Numbered from the stretch's first letter, positions 1 through 9,020 are shown. The stretch: 64,000 nucleotides of DNA from Chryseobacterium balustinum (GCF_900168205.1 NZ_FUZE01000008.1:115061-179060), one strand, 5' to 3'. Notes: generated from the letters alone by a model not told the origin. Numbers and translations are program-made.

Positions 1-399
1 GTATTGAGAAGATACGAATATTATCAGTTTCCTTTTTCAAATATAGCTCTTCAAACTGCCGGAACAATCGATTTGGATGTTGAAATTTCATTTGATATCG
101 GAAATGTTCCTTTGATGATTAGTGTAGCAAAAGGTCAGATTGATCAGTTGAAAGACTTATATAAAGCGCTTTTGGCGATTCAGCAGGAAGTTCATCACAA
201 TCATTCATTGCTGAATTTTTCAAATGACAGTATACAGAAAGCGATTGGTAGTGTTGCATCAGGAAAACAGGAAAATGTTTCAAAAAGTCAGGAATTAAGA
301 GCGATTAACGAATATATTTTTGCCTGGAACACCAATAGTTTCGATAAATATAATCAAAAAGATTTCTCAAGAATTTTTGAAAAGTATATTAATAATTAG
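1..399 (+). CDS. C-terminal part of an unrecognised protein, cut by the window start
   Basis: The frame is open from base 1 and ends at TAG 397-399, so at least 132 codons are visible. A TTG at 4 could start translation, but there is no ribosome-site context and the frame continues to the window edge, so the gene probably begins upstream. The visible part is soluble and mixed alpha/beta, with a run of amphipathic helix (QIDQLKDLYKALLAIQQE) and a Lys/Asn-rich C-terminus. There is no signal peptide, membrane segment or motif that I recognise. A strong hairpin terminator follows 24 bases after the stop, so this is the last gene of its transcript. Confidence 0.6.
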   Translation, partial: VLRRYEYYQFPFSNIALQTAGTIDLDVEISFDIGNVPLMISVAKGQIDQLKDLYKALLAIQQEVHHNHSLLNFSNDSIQKAIGSVASGKQENVSKSQELRAINEYIFAWNTNSFDKYNQKDFSRIFEKYINN

Positions 400-423
400 C
401 ATTTCAATTCTGCTTATAATATT

Positions 424-457
424 AAAACCACAGATTTTGTCTGTGGTTTTTTCTTTT
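424..457 (+). terminator. Rho-independent terminator
   Basis: A perfect 10-bp stem (AAAACCACAG 424-433 with CTGTGGTTTT 441-450) encloses a 7-base loop and runs into TTTTTTCTTTT. It ends the transcript of the cut-off first gene and separates it from the patatin gene. Confidence 0.85.
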
Positions 458-522
458 AAATAATTAACAAAATATTTAGCCTCTTTAAATATTATGTTTA
501 AATGTTTTCTTACATTTATTTA

Positions 523-1314
523 ATGAATTTTGAAAAAACAGGATTGGTTTTATCAGGCGGCGGTACCAAAGGAATCGCTCATGCTGGAGTATTGAAATTT
601 TTGAATGAACAAAATATTGATGTGGATATTCTGGCTTGTTGCAGCGCAGGCTCTATTGTTGGATGTCTGTATGCAATCGGTAAAAAGCCTGAAGAGATTT
701 TAGATTTCTTTCAATCGATATATTTTTTTAATTGGAAACATTTTACCTTTAATCAGCCGGGTTTAGTTTCTTCAGTGATTTTTAATACGTATCTGAAACC
801 AATTTTCAATGATATGAAGATTGGTGATCTTAATAAAGAAGTGAAAATTGTTGCGACTGAATTGGTTGGCGGAACTGAGAAAATTTTTGATAATGACTTT
901 TTAATAACTGATGCCATCATTGCCTCATGCTCAATTCCCGGAATTACAACCCCTTATATTTTAGGAGATGAAATGTACTGTGATGGAGGTGTTTTGAATA
1001 ATTTTCCGGCAGATATTATCCGTGATGAGTGTGATAAGCTGATTGGTGTGTTTGTTTCGCCGCCTCACGATATTAAAATCAGTGATTTAAAGACCATAAA
1101 AGCAATTGTTTCCAGATCGTATGACTTGCTTTCATATCGCATTGAAAAAGTGAAATTTGAGCATTGCGACTGGCTGATTTCTTCTCAGGATTTATCAAGC
1201 TACGGAACTTTTGAACGAAGAAAAGACCGTTTAGAGCAAATATTCAATATTGGTTATCGTGCAGCCCAAGAAAGCTTTGCGAAAAGCAATTATTTTCTCA
1301 GAATCAAAAATTAA
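523..1314 (+). CDS. Patatin-like phospholipase family protein
   Basis: A cytoplasmic serine acyl hydrolase of the patatin family, expected to cleave acyl chains from phospholipids or other lipids with a Ser-Asp dyad. The start chosen is ATG 523 (MNFEKTGLVLSGGG), because the glycine-rich oxyanion loop of bacterial patatins normally lies within about 15 residues of the N-terminus; an in-frame ATG at 502 would add seven residues. Visible motifs are GGGTKG near residues 13-18, the nucleophile elbow CCSAGS, and the catalytic Asp in YCDGGVLNNFP. The first position of the usual GxSxG elbow is Cys instead of Gly. At about 263 residues it is the size of a minimal single-domain patatin. It has no signal peptide and is monocistronic, with no regulatory clue. 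Confidence 0.85.
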   Translation: MNFEKTGLVLSGGGTKGIAHAGVLKFLNEQNIDVDILACCSAGSIVGCLYAIGKKPEEILDFFQSIYFFNWKHFTFNQPGLVSSVIFNTYLKPIFNDMKIGDLNKEVKIVATELVGGTEKIFDNDFLITDAIIASCSIPGITTPYILGDEMYCDGGVLNNFPADIIRDECDKLIGVFVSPPHDIKISDLKTIKAIVSRSYDLLSYRIEKVKFEHCDWLISSQDLSSYGTFERRKDRLEQIFNIGYRAAQESFAKSNYFLRIKN

Positions 1315-1363
1315 ATATATGTTTTAAGAATAACTGATTACCTACTAAAAGATTTAATTTTAC

Positions 1364-1410
1364 ACTATCAACTATCAACTATCAACTATCAACTATCAAC
1401 TATCAACTAT
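1364..1410. repeat. Tandem 7-bp repeat (ACTATCA)n
   Basis: Six exact copies of ACTATCA (1364-1405) and a partial seventh end one base before the stop codon of the adenine deaminase gene on the other strand. The same word, or its complement TGATAGT, recurs in the spacers at 13.67 and 16.18 kb, so it belongs to a lineage-specific class of spacer repeat. Confidence 0.85.
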
Positions 1411-1411
1411 T

Positions 1412-3037
1412 TTAAATAAAAACATCTGTAAACTCGAAACTCTTACCATTAAATAATCCTTTATCACTGAGTTTCAATTCTGGGATTACTAAAAGGGCCA
1501 TGAAAGATAAGCTCATGTAGGGAGCCCTCAGTTTGCTTCCTAATTCTTTCGCACGTCTGTCTAATTTTATATAAGATTCAGCAACCTGTTCAGCAGGAAG
1601 ATTGGTCATGATTCCAGCAATGGGCAGCTCCAAAACCATTTCTTCAGTTTTCGTTGCCAGAGAAATACCTCCTTTAGCTTTAATAATAGCATTTACGGCT
1701 TTACAGATATCATTATCATTCGTTCCGACAACAACGATATTATGGCAGTCATGAGCGACACATGATGCGATAGCTCCATCTTTTAATCCGAAATTTTTAA
1801 TAAATGCAACGGCTACCGGAGCGTCGTTGTAGCGATTCACTACAGCAATTTTCAGAATATCTTCACCTGTATTTGATTCAGCATATCCATTGATATTTAA
1901 TGTGTTTGCATGGATTTCATGAGTGATGAGTTGCCCGTCTAAAGTTTCTATGATGCGGATTTTTTCACCTTCACTTTTAATCTTAAAATCAGAAGCTTGT
2001 TTTACGTTACAATGAAAATTATTAATAATTTCAGATTTAATAGGTTGAATGAATGAGGTGTTGTTTTCTGCAACCAAATCTCCGCTGATATAAGTTTTTA
2101 AAATATTAAAATCTTCAGTATTATCAATTTCAATAAAATCTGCGTTATCCCCAATTTGCAATAAACCGATGGGTAAATTGTAATGATGAATTACATTGTA
2201 AGAAGCTGCACGAAGAACGTTGTATAGATCATGACCTTCTTTCAATGCCCGTTTTACATGATCATTGAGATGAGACTCAATCAAATTATCAGGATGTTTG
2301 TCATCACAGCAAAACATGATCTGCTCCGGGAAATCTTCCAACAAAGGAATTAATGTGTCGAAATTTTTTGCAGCACTTCCTTCTCTTATCATAATTTTCA
2401 CCCAATGTTTTAATTTTTCAAGGGCTTCCTCATAACCAAAACACTCATGATCTGTAGATATTCCGGCATCGAAATAATTTTTCATGGTTTCGCCTATCAA
2501 TCCGGGAGCGTGCCCATCGATAGGTCTGTTGTGTTTTTTAGCGAAAGCAATTTTCTTTAAAACTTCTTCATCTTTGTAAATGACGCCGGGAAAATTCATC
2601 ATTTCAGCCAAATAAACAATTTCTTTTCTGCTCAATAATTCGTCAATATCATTAGAATTTATTACTGCTCCCGCCGTTTCAAAATTTGTAGCAGGAACAC
2701 ACGAAGGAGCTCCAAAATAAAAATGAAAGGGAACCTGTCGAGCATTGTCGATCATATAATCTACACCTGCAATTCCCAAAACGTTGGCAATCTCATGCGG
2801 ATCTGAAATTGTACCTACAGTACCGTGTTTTACAGCAATTCGTGCAAATTCTGACGGTACGAGCATACTGCTTTCAATATGTACGTGAGCATCGATAAAG
2901 CCGGGTAGAATGTAGGTGTCTAAAGATTCTTCAATTCTTTTTATCGAAGCTATTTTTTTGTTTGAAATAATAACTTCTGCCGGATAAATATCTTTAGAGA
3001 CTACATCGATTAAATTTGCTTTTACCGTAAATTCCAT
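1412..3037 (-). CDS. ade: Adenine deaminase
   Basis: Amidohydrolase-superfamily enzyme that deaminates adenine to hypoxanthine in purine salvage; cytoplasmic. The N-terminal small beta domain leads into the metal-binding motif DAHVHIESSM (about residues 49-58). Further signatures are GTISDPHEIANVLG, DGHAPG, STDHECFGYEEA and FCCDDKHPD. The C-terminal domain (about 380-541) contains VAHDCHNIVVVGTND, and the IGL of PIGLLQIGDNAD precedes it. Length 541 fits the family. It starts at ATG 3037, 65 bases after the stop of an upstream secreted-protein gene with a hairpin between them, so it is probably transcribed alone. The (ACTATCA)n repeat abuts its 3' end. Confidence 0.93.
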   Translation of the reverse strand: MEFTVKANLIDVVSKDIYPAEVIISNKKIASIKRIEESLDTYILPGFIDAHVHIESSMLVPSEFARIAVKHGTVGTISDPHEIANVLGIAGVDYMIDNARQVPFHFYFGAPSCVPATNFETAGAVINSNDIDELLSRKEIVYLAEMMNFPGVIYKDEEVLKKIAFAKKHNRPIDGHAPGLIGETMKNYFDAGISTDHECFGYEEALEKLKHWVKIMIREGSAAKNFDTLIPLLEDFPEQIMFCCDDKHPDNLIESHLNDHVKRALKEGHDLYNVLRAASYNVIHHYNLPIGLLQIGDNADFIEIDNTEDFNILKTYISGDLVAENNTSFIQPIKSEIINNFHCNVKQASDFKIKSEGEKIRIIETLDGQLITHEIHANTLNINGYAESNTGEDILKIAVVNRYNDAPVAVAFIKNFGLKDGAIASCVAHDCHNIVVVGTNDNDICKAVNAIIKAKGGISLATKTEEMVLELPIAGIMTNLPAEQVAESYIKLDRRAKELGSKLRAPYMSLSFMALLVIPELKLSDKGLFNGKSFEFTDVFI

Positions 3038-3049
3038 GGGTTGATTTAA

Positions 3050-3086
3050 ATAAACAATTCCTAATTGTGAAATTAGGAATTATTTT
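3050..3086 (-). terminator. Hairpin between two minus-strand genes
   Basis: A perfect 11-bp stem (AATTCCTAATT 3056-3066 with AATTAGGAATT 3071-3081) and a 4-base loop lie between the secreted-protein gene and ade. On the minus strand it is followed by GTTTATTT, a modest T-tract, so it is probably the terminator of the 3103-3537 gene. It could also act as a leader structure for ade, whose ATG is 19 bases away. Confidence 0.55.
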
Positions 3087-3102
3087 TAGATTGTATTTAA
3101 AA

Positions 3103-3537
3103 TTAATTTTTAACTATTTGCGCATCCTGTCTTACCAAAGTTTCGCCGTTTCCATCGATGACAACTAATGTATAAGGAGCTTTTTTTGCTGAAGCGGTTA
3201 GGTAGTTTCTCCAAACCTGATACAGTGTTCCGTTATTGTTAAATTCAAAATAATAATTTCCACCCGATCCATCAGGAATTAGCTCGCCATTACTGATGAT
3301 CATACTCGGTTTAGCGGTAATTTTTGTATTGGCGCCCCAAGATTGATACAGGTAATTGCCATTCGGTTGTTTGTCGATTCTTACCTTAAATTTTTTGGTC
3401 TTAATAATAACCGTTTTCGGAACATTTTGAAAATAAGCGGTTCCATTATCTTTTTTTGGAGTGGGATTTAAATCATGTGCAGAAATCAGAGAATACTGAG
3501 CAATGCATAAAGTTCCCAATAATAATTTTTTAATCAT
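3103..3537 (-). CDS. Small secreted protein of unknown function
   Basis: A 144-residue protein with a clear signal peptide (MIKKLLLGTLCIAQYSLISA, cleavage near residue 20-21), so the mature form is about 124 residues in the periplasm or outside. The mature part is beta-rich, with alternating aromatic and polar residues (YLYQSWG, YYFEFNNNGTLYQVW) and no cysteine. It has no recognised catalytic motif. The spacing of strands and the ending DGNGETLVRQDAQ suggest a small beta-barrel or sandwich, but that is inference. It appears to be a single-gene transcript ending in the hairpin at 3050-3086. Confidence 0.7.
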   Translation of the reverse strand: MIKKLLLGTLCIAQYSLISAHDLNPTPKKDNGTAYFQNVPKTVIIKTKKFKVRIDKQPNGNYLYQSWGANTKITAKPSMIISNGELIPDGSGGNYYFEFNNNGTLYQVWRNYLTASAKKAPYTLVVIDGNGETLVRQDAQIVKN

Positions 3538-3606
3538 GTTGATTTGTTTTAATTATAAGATGGGAATCAAATTTAAAGCCAATAAAGAAAAGCTTTATAT
3601 TTTAAA

Positions 3607-4113
3607 TTATTTGAGTTTGGTACTTCTAATTATTTCAAATCCGAATAGCCCTTCTGATAATTGCAATTCTATCATATTTGATTTCTCAATCTGCTTCTTA
3701 TAATCAATAGTAAACGTAAGTCTTTTTGTATCGTTAAATTTGGTTTCGAAAATAATTACCGGAGTCCTTTTACTTCTATTATATTTTCCTCCAGGAATAC
3801 TGGTTTTTCTTACAATTGGAAATGATTCTACCTTTGTTTTTTGGCTGGTAAAAAGTAGATTGAGTCCCAAGCAAAGTGCTGTTAGATTGGTACCGACAAC
3901 AACTACACAAAAAAATATATTATTAAAATTATTCCAATTACTGATCGTTGAAAGCTTCTTTTTACTAAGAAAATAGATTAGAAATCCAATCAAATAAAAC
4001 ACTACAAGGTATTCAATTCTGATAAGAGTTTGCTCAAAGAATTTTAAATTAGCAAGATTTAAGAGTAATGAACCAAATAAAATACTATTTAAAATAATAG
4101 AGTTTTTTTTCAA
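3607..4113 (-). CDS. Small inner-membrane protein of unknown function
   Basis: The 168-residue protein begins MKKNSIILNSILFGSLLLNL and has three predicted membrane segments (about residues 6-22, 33-50 and 64-88) followed by a hydrophilic C-terminal domain of about 75 residues (SFPIVRKTSIPGGKYNRSKRTP...). By the positive-inside rule the Lys/Arg-rich loop KKKLS lies in the cytoplasm. No family was recognised. It is on the same strand as the neighbouring genes but lies about 70 bases from the gene on its 3' side and 26 bases from the ABC ATPase on its 5' side, so it may be co-transcribed after the ATPase. Confidence 0.65.
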   Translation of the reverse strand: MKKNSIILNSILFGSLLLNLANLKFFEQTLIRIEYLVVFYLIGFLIYFLSKKKLSTISNWNNFNNIFFCVVVVGTNLTALCLGLNLLFTSQKTKVESFPIVRKTSIPGGKYNRSKRTPVIIFETKFNDTKRLTFTIDYKKQIEKSNMIELQLSEGLFGFEIIRSTKLK

Positions 4114-4139
4114 AACAGTCTAATGAATTTAAGTAAAAA

Positions 4140-4847
4140 TTAAATTTTTTCTACCTGTGTATAACTCGCAAAAGCATCTTCTAAACTCTCAAATTTCCCT
4201 TTAAACTCATTAATATTACAATCTTGAATAATATTTCCCTGATGAATAAGAATCACTCTTGTACAAAGTGCTTCAACTTCCTGCATAATGTGTGTAGAAA
4301 GTAAAACAGTTTTTTCTTTACCAATTTCTTTTACAACATTTCTAATCTCAAGAATCTGATTGGGATCTAAACCGTTTGTAGGTTCATCTAAAATCAATAA
4401 ATCAGGTTGATGAATAATTGCCTGTGCCAAACCAACTCTCTGTTTGTAACCTTTAGAAAGCTGACCAATTTTTTTAGATTTTTCGGGTGTAATTCCAACC
4501 AATTCTATTACCTCATCTACTCTTGCTTCAGAAATTTTATGAATATTCGCTACAAACTGCAGATATTCTTTTACATACATTTCCAGGTAAAGCGGATTGT
4601 TTTCGGGAAGAAATCCTATATTTTTTTTGCTTTCAATTTCGTGTTCTGTAATATTTTTCCCGTTAAAGATAATTTCACCTTCATCAATTTTCAATGCGCC
4701 GACAATAGATTTCATCAAAGTAGATTTTCCGGCTCCGTTAGGACCCAAAAGACCGATGATTTCACTTTTATCAATGTTGATGTTGATGTTATTGAGAGCA
4801 GTCTGCTCACCAAATTTCTTTGTTAGATTAATTACCTGAAGCGACAT
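4140..4847 (-). CDS. ABC transporter ATP-binding protein, GldA-like
   Basis: A 235-residue ABC ATPase. Walker A is GPNGAGKST (about residues 37-45), the signature is LSKGYKQR (the LSGGQ position reads LSKGY), Walker B is LLILDEPTNGLD, and the switch His is in LLSTHI. The stretch IGFLPENNPLYLEMYVKEYL closely resembles GldA of the flavobacterial gliding-associated ABC transporter, which works with GldF and GldG. Neither partner is in this window, and at 235 residues it is shorter than the roughly 300 of typical GldA, so the name is a family resemblance only. Start ATG 4847 (MSLQVINLTKKFG) is preferred over the in-frame ATG at 4868 because ABC domains begin there. A small membrane protein follows it. 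Confidence 0.8.
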   Translation of the reverse strand: MSLQVINLTKKFGEQTALNNININIDKSEIIGLLGPNGAGKSTLMKSIVGALKIDEGEIIFNGKNITEHEIESKKNIGFLPENNPLYLEMYVKEYLQFVANIHKISEARVDEVIELVGITPEKSKKIGQLSKGYKQRVGLAQAIIHQPDLLILDEPTNGLDPNQILEIRNVVKEIGKEKTVLLSTHIMQEVEALCTRVILIHQGNIIQDCNINEFKGKFESLEDAFASYTQVEKI

Positions 4848-4872
4848 AATACAATGAGATATTTTCACAAAA

Positions 4873-4907
4873 ATAGAAATAAAAAACTCATTCGGGAAGA
4901 ATGAGTT
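4873..4907 (-). terminator. Rho-independent terminator of the 4932-5516 gene
   Basis: A 9-bp stem (AACTCATTC 4885-4893 with GAATGAGTT 4899-4907) encloses a 5-base loop. On the minus strand it runs into TTTTTTATTTC. It lies between the secreted-protein gene and the ABC ATPase. Confidence 0.8.
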
Positions 4908-4931
4908 AATATATATTGTGAAAAACGAAAT

Positions 4932-5516
4932 TTATTTTCTTTTTTTCGTAGGTTTTACCGGCGTTTTTGTTACCGGCGCTGTATAATTTTGTGTGCTATT
5001 TACCGAGTTTTGTACGGTATTATTTACAGGATTTACCGGAGTCTGTTTTACGACTCTTTTATAAAGTGCTGCTTTGGGAGTTCCGATACCAAAGATTTTA
5101 TCAATCTGTTTTTTGTTTAAAAACTGAGATTTTCCTACATATTTTTTATTCTTATTGATGTACTGAATAATCTGAACGGTGGGTTGACCGTAGTTTTTCT
5201 CATACTGCAGCTCAATAATGTCGTTGGGAAGTTCTAAAGAAATGTTTCCAGTCGGCTGATCAATAAAACCATCAGTAATCATTTTGTAAAGCTCTTGTAC
5301 GTCACCATTCATATCATTAAATGAAAATGATCTGAAAGTATTAAGATTACTGGTATTGATATCCTGATAATTAAAAGTGAATTTGTTATCCTTTTTATAT
5401 AAGCCAACAGAATTATCTTTTCCGACTTCTATTAATGTTTCATTTTTAAGAACCTTTATTTGTGAAAATACGGATATTCCAGAGAACAAAGTGAGGAGTA
5501 AAATTATTTTTTTCAT
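4932..5516 (-). CDS. Secreted protein with a Thr/Pro/Asn-rich tail, function unknown
   Basis: A 194-residue protein with a signal peptide (MKKIILLLTLFSGISVFSQ, cleavage after FSQ, typical of flavobacteria). The mature N-terminal region, about 20-145, is beta-rich with Asp/Asn-Gly turns (FNDMNGDVQELYKMI, TGNISLELPNDIIEL). A segment IFGIGTPKAALYKRVVKQ follows. The last 45 residues are a low-complexity Pro/Thr/Asn/Val tail ending KKRK, probably a flexible linker or surface contact. It has no membrane anchor besides the signal peptide. It is monocistronic, bounded by the terminator at 4873 and by the long spacer upstream. Confidence 0.7.
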   Translation of the reverse strand: MKKIILLLTLFSGISVFSQIKVLKNETLIEVGKDNSVGLYKKDNKFTFNYQDINTSNLNTFRSFSFNDMNGDVQELYKMITDGFIDQPTGNISLELPNDIIELQYEKNYGQPTVQIIQYINKNKKYVGKSQFLNKKQIDKIFGIGTPKAALYKRVVKQTPVNPVNNTVQNSVNSTQNYTAPVTKTPVKPTKKRK

Positions 5517-6209
5517 GCTATTGTAAGTTTAATATTTTGGTTAGTAATGCTACTTTACAGATAGAATTATAAACACTATTTTTTTTATAAAGCAAAAATA
5601 ATGTTTTTTTTTAATTTGCTTATAACGAGTTATTATGCAAATCGTAATGTATCACAAAAGAAAATGAGTTTGAAATTTAAGTTTGTTTTTGGTTATTAGT
5701 AGTTTTTTATTTTTCGTCAATGACGTATTGTAGTTGATAAATTAGTTTTTTAGTTCATTATACAAGAGTTTTATTTAAGTTTTCTAAAAAATAGACTGAT
5801 GTTTTTTAATTTTAGTTTTTCAAGTGTAAATAAGGTTTATTTATCGGTTTTTAGTTTTAATATATTTAATTACAGTGTTTTATGTGTTTTTGTTTCTGTG
5901 TAAAAAATTAATTAAAATTTAATATTAAATAAAAAATAAACTATTTAATCATAAATGTTTGTAAAAAAATTACTCATCAAGCAGCAAACTATTTTAAATG
6001 GAAATAATAAATTATACAAATAATAAGAGGATGAATATGTGTATTTAACAAGTTTTTTTAATCCATTTAATTCTTGAAAATTTCTTGCTAATTATCCTTT
6101 TAAATAAAGAAAAGCAAAAAAAATACCATTTTCAATAAATTTTTAATAAAATTAAAATCTGATTTATTCATAAAAATAATCGTATTTTTTAACCGATTTA
6201 ACAAGATTT
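5517..6209. other. AT-rich spacer with no supported gene
   Basis: Roughly 690 bases lie between the secreted-protein gene and the 3' end of the histidine kinase gene. I see no ORF of credible length, no RNA gene and no strong hairpin. It is extremely T/A-rich, with runs of T and A and repeated TTTTTAAT words. The half next to 5516 must hold the promoter of the secreted-protein gene. Confidence 0.6.
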
Positions 6210-7526
6210 TTAGTTTAAAAACCAAATTTCAAACCGGCTTCCTTTTTCCATCGGTTTATAATTTAAGTAACCTTTATGAGCTTCGATAATACTTTTGCTC
6301 AGCGTCAAGCCAATTCCTGAACCGCTGATTCTTGTAGTGAAAAACGGAAGGAAAATTTTATCTTTAATTTCGTTTGGGATTCCGATTCCATTGTCTTCTA
6401 CACTCAAAAGAATACGTTTATTTAGAGTTTTTATTTCTGTTTTTATAATTTTTTCTGAATTATCAGCAACTGCGTAGATAGCATTGAGGTAAAGATTGAT
6501 GAGGCATCTTTCAATCATTTTTTGGTCTGCAAAGATGGTTTGGTTCTCTAATGAATTGATGATGGTAATATTATTTTTTTCAAATTCTGGTTTCAGAAAA
6601 TTAAGTGCAGATTCTACAATATGAGTTAACGAAATAGTTTTGAAAACCGGCTTCGGCAACTCTGCAACTTGTCTGTAATCGTCTACAAAATTCAGAAGTT
6701 GCTTCGATTTGTTGTTGATGATCATCAGGCTTTCTTGCATATCCTGTTGATCTTCTTTTTCAATGACGTCTTGATTAGCAATATATTCCAGATTTTGAAT
6801 CAGGCTGTTGACTGGTGTTAAAGTGTTAAGTAATTCGTGAGAAATGACTTTCATCAGATTGTTCCAGGCCAGTTTTTCCTTTTGCTCAATAATTTTCTGA
6901 ACAGATTCTAAGCTGATGATGCAGAAGCGATTTTTTACATTTTGAACTTTCTTGGTTCTAAGAGAAAATGACTGTTTTGTATTTTCATTAATAGAAATAT
7001 CAAAAAACTCTTGCGAGTTTTCATATTGTGTTTGTTCAATAATGTTATAAAAATTTTGCGTTTTATTTTCGTAAAGATTCCAATAATTATACTTTGGAAT
7101 TTCCAGAATTTCCAGAAAAACAGGGTTTACATAAAAAACTTCCCATTCATTATTTTTTTTGGAAAGAATCATTAAACCAATTTCCAGCTGATTTAATATT
7201 TCTTCATACAAAAGCTTGTAAGAAGAATGAGAAAGATGCTCTTCTTTGCTTTGATAATATAGTTTTACAGCATTTTCAACCAGGCTATTTTCATCGGTTT
7301 CAGGAAATAGTGAGAAATCTTTTTTCTGAATTGCCAAAAGCATTTTTTCTGTTTTCTGAATATAAGACAAAGCTGAAGTCTGCGCCAAAAAAATACAAAC
7401 TAAACTGATTGAAGAAAACAGAAAGCAATTAATCCACCTGTTTTGTAAATAAAAATCAAAGGCAAAAATTCCGCTGACAATTGCGAGCAGAATAAATAGT
7501 AACAAAAAAAACTGTTGTTTTTTCAT
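6210..7526 (-). CDS. Membrane sensor histidine kinase (NtrY/PAS type) paired with the NtrC-like regulator
   Basis: Two N-terminal membrane segments (about residues 6-50) are followed by a PAS-like cytoplasmic region and a histidine kinase core. The phosphoacceptor His is in ISHELLNTLTPV. The N-box is INLYLNAIYAV, the G1 box DNGIGIP, and the F and G2 boxes are FLPFFTTRISGSGIGLTLSKSI. The His box with N-T-L-T is the type found in NtrY-like kinases. It lies 150 bases downstream of the sigma-54 response regulator on the same strand, so the two form a two-component pair. Start ATG 7526 (MKKQQFF) is preferred; an in-frame GTG at 7544 would add six residues. Given the neighbouring pump it probably senses an envelope stress or toxic compound, but the signal is unknown. 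Confidence 0.88.
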   Translation of the reverse strand: MKKQQFFLLLFILLAIVSGIFAFDFYLQNRWINCFLFSSISLVCIFLAQTSALSYIQKTEKMLLAIQKKDFSLFPETDENSLVENAVKLYYQSKEEHLSHSSYKLLYEEILNQLEIGLMILSKKNNEWEVFYVNPVFLEILEIPKYNYWNLYENKTQNFYNIIEQTQYENSQEFFDISINENTKQSFSLRTKKVQNVKNRFCIISLESVQKIIEQKEKLAWNNLMKVISHELLNTLTPVNSLIQNLEYIANQDVIEKEDQQDMQESLMIINNKSKQLLNFVDDYRQVAELPKPVFKTISLTHIVESALNFLKPEFEKNNITIINSLENQTIFADQKMIERCLINLYLNAIYAVADNSEKIIKTEIKTLNKRILLSVEDNGIGIPNEIKDKIFLPFFTTRISGSGIGLTLSKSIIEAHKGYLNYKPMEKGSRFEIWFLN

Positions 7527-7610
7527 TGTTTTTTCAATGTTCACTGATAAGATTTTATCCTATCCTTTGTTAAATCGTTCCTTCGGAATTCTCAGAATAA
7601 CATTAAAGTT

Positions 7611-7637
7611 GTTGCACTGAGCAAAGTCGAAGTGTTT
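7611..7637. repeat. Dispersed hairpin repeat (GTTGCACTGAGCAAAGTCGA type)
   Basis: The sequence CACTGAGCAAAGTCGAAGTG forms a short stem (CACT with AGTG) and matches, on the opposite strand, the repeat at 49901-49925, which differs at a few positions. Elements of this CACTGAGCGAAG type are scattered in spacers of many flavobacterial genomes. Here it lies between the regulator and the kinase and may act as a transcript-end structure. Confidence 0.6.
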
Positions 7638-7676
7638 AAATTCTATCAACCAAAAACTAGCAACTTAATTGCCAAT

Positions 7677-9020
7677 TTACAACTCAAATTTTTCCATTCT
7701 TCTGTACAGCGCAGCTCTTGATAATCCCAAATCTTCTGCAGCAAGAGAAATATTTCCACGGTGTTTTTTTAATGCTTTTTTAATGAGAATTCCTTCCATT
7801 TCTTCGATGTTGAGATTAACGATAGAGTTTTCCGAGTCTTCATCTTGTGGCATCAGCAGTTTTAGATTTTTCTCGTTGGAAAGGATCACGCTTCGCTCAA
7901 TACAATGATCGAGTTCCCGGATATTTCCCGGCCAGGAATAATTTATTAATTCTGAAATTAAAATTTCATTCAAAGCTAAATCAGATTTATGATATTTCTG
8001 TTTGTATTTTTCCAAAAAATAATTAGCTAAAGTCGGAATGTCTTCTAATCTTTCTCTCAGACTCGGAATTTGTAATTCAACGGTATTGATCCTGTAATAC
8101 AAATCTTTTCTGAATCTGTTTTCTGAAACTGCTTTTTTAAGATTTTCGTTGGTTGCAAAAATAAATCTTACATCTAATAATCTTTCTTTACTTTCACCAA
8201 GTCTTGACAATTTTCGGTTCTGAATCAAACTTAATAATTTAGTTTGAAGATGAAGTGGAAGATTTCCAATTTCGTCTAGAAAAACCGTTCCGTTTTGAGC
8301 ATTTTCAATCTTCCCGGAATAATCCTGATTGGCATCTGTAAAGGCTCCTTTTTTGTAACCAAACAATTCAGCTTCAAACAAACTTTCTGAAAGACTTCCC
8401 AAATCAATGTGCACAAATGGCTGATTTTTTCTTTCGGATAGTTCGTGGATGTATTCTGCGAGGACGTATTTTCCGGTTCCATTTTCTCCTAAAAGTAAAA
8501 TATTAGCATCGGTTGGTGCAACTCTAGTGATTTGATCCATCACTTCCTGCATTGCAAAAGATTGCGTACCCAGCTGATATTGATTGGTCTTGATGCTGAC
8601 ATTTTCCCATTGGTTCAGTTTTTTATTCTTTCGGGAAATATCAACTGCCAAATTAACGGAGGCGTACAATTTTTCATTATTCCAAGGTTTAAGAATAAAA
8701 TCGGAAGCGCCGTTTTTCAAAGCTTCTACAGCTAATTCTACTTCACCATAAGCGGTCATCAGAATGATTGGAAGCTGCGGTTCTAAGGTCTTAATTTCCT
8801 GCATCCAATATAATCCGTCTTTTCCGCTTTCAAAACCTTTTCTGAAATTCATATCGAGAAGAACGGCATCAACCTGATGTTCAGACAAAAATTTTAAAAT
8901 GTTTTTTGGTTGACTGAGACAGCTTACTTCCGTAAAAAATTTCTTGAGCCAGACTCTTGCTGAAAATAAAATATCCTCGTCATCATCCACAATTAAAATA
9001 TGAGCTTCTTTTTTTCGCAT
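7677..9020 (-). CDS. Sigma-54-dependent response regulator (NtrC/AtoC family)
   Basis: A 447-residue transcription activator with three domains. The receiver domain (1-125) has the acidic pocket DDDED and phosphoacceptor D56 in LLDMNF. The AAA+ sigma-54 interaction domain (about 150-375) has Walker A GENGTGK at 178-184, Walker B TVFLDEIGN, and the arginine-finger region RFRKDLYYRIN. The Fis-type helix-turn-helix is at the C-terminus (NISLAAEDLGLSRAALYRRM). The sigma-54 contact loop reads GAFTDA (225-230), not GAFTGA. It lies between a YhcG-type nuclease gene (16 bases upstream) and the kinase. The likely target is the divergent pump operon, whose upstream region carries a GG-N10-GT element. 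Confidence 0.92.
   Translation of the reverse strand: MRKKEAHILIVDDDEDILFSARVWLKKFFTEVSCLSQPKNILKFLSEHQVDAVLLDMNFRKGFESGKDGLYWMQEIKTLEPQLPIILMTAYGEVELAVEALKNGASDFILKPWNNEKLYASVNLAVDISRKNKKLNQWENVSIKTNQYQLGTQSFAMQEVMDQITRVAPTDANILLLGENGTGKYVLAEYIHELSERKNQPFVHIDLGSLSESLFEAELFGYKKGAFTDANQDYSGKIENAQNGTVFLDEIGNLPLHLQTKLLSLIQNRKLSRLGESKERLLDVRFIFATNENLKKAVSENRFRKDLYYRINTVELQIPSLRERLEDIPTLANYFLEKYKQKYHKSDLALNEILISELINYSWPGNIRELDHCIERSVILSNEKNLKLLMPQDEDSENSIVNLNIEEMEGILIKKALKKHRGNISLAAEDLGLSRAALYRRMEKFEL

Noticed and set aside
1364..1410. CRISPR-like array
   Set aside because: The unit is only 7 bp and has no spacers, so it is a simple tandem repeat.
4407..4826. Plus-strand frame of 139 codons opposite the ABC ATPase
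   Set aside because: Antisense shadow of a well-supported ATPase gene with Phe/Cys-rich nonsense composition.
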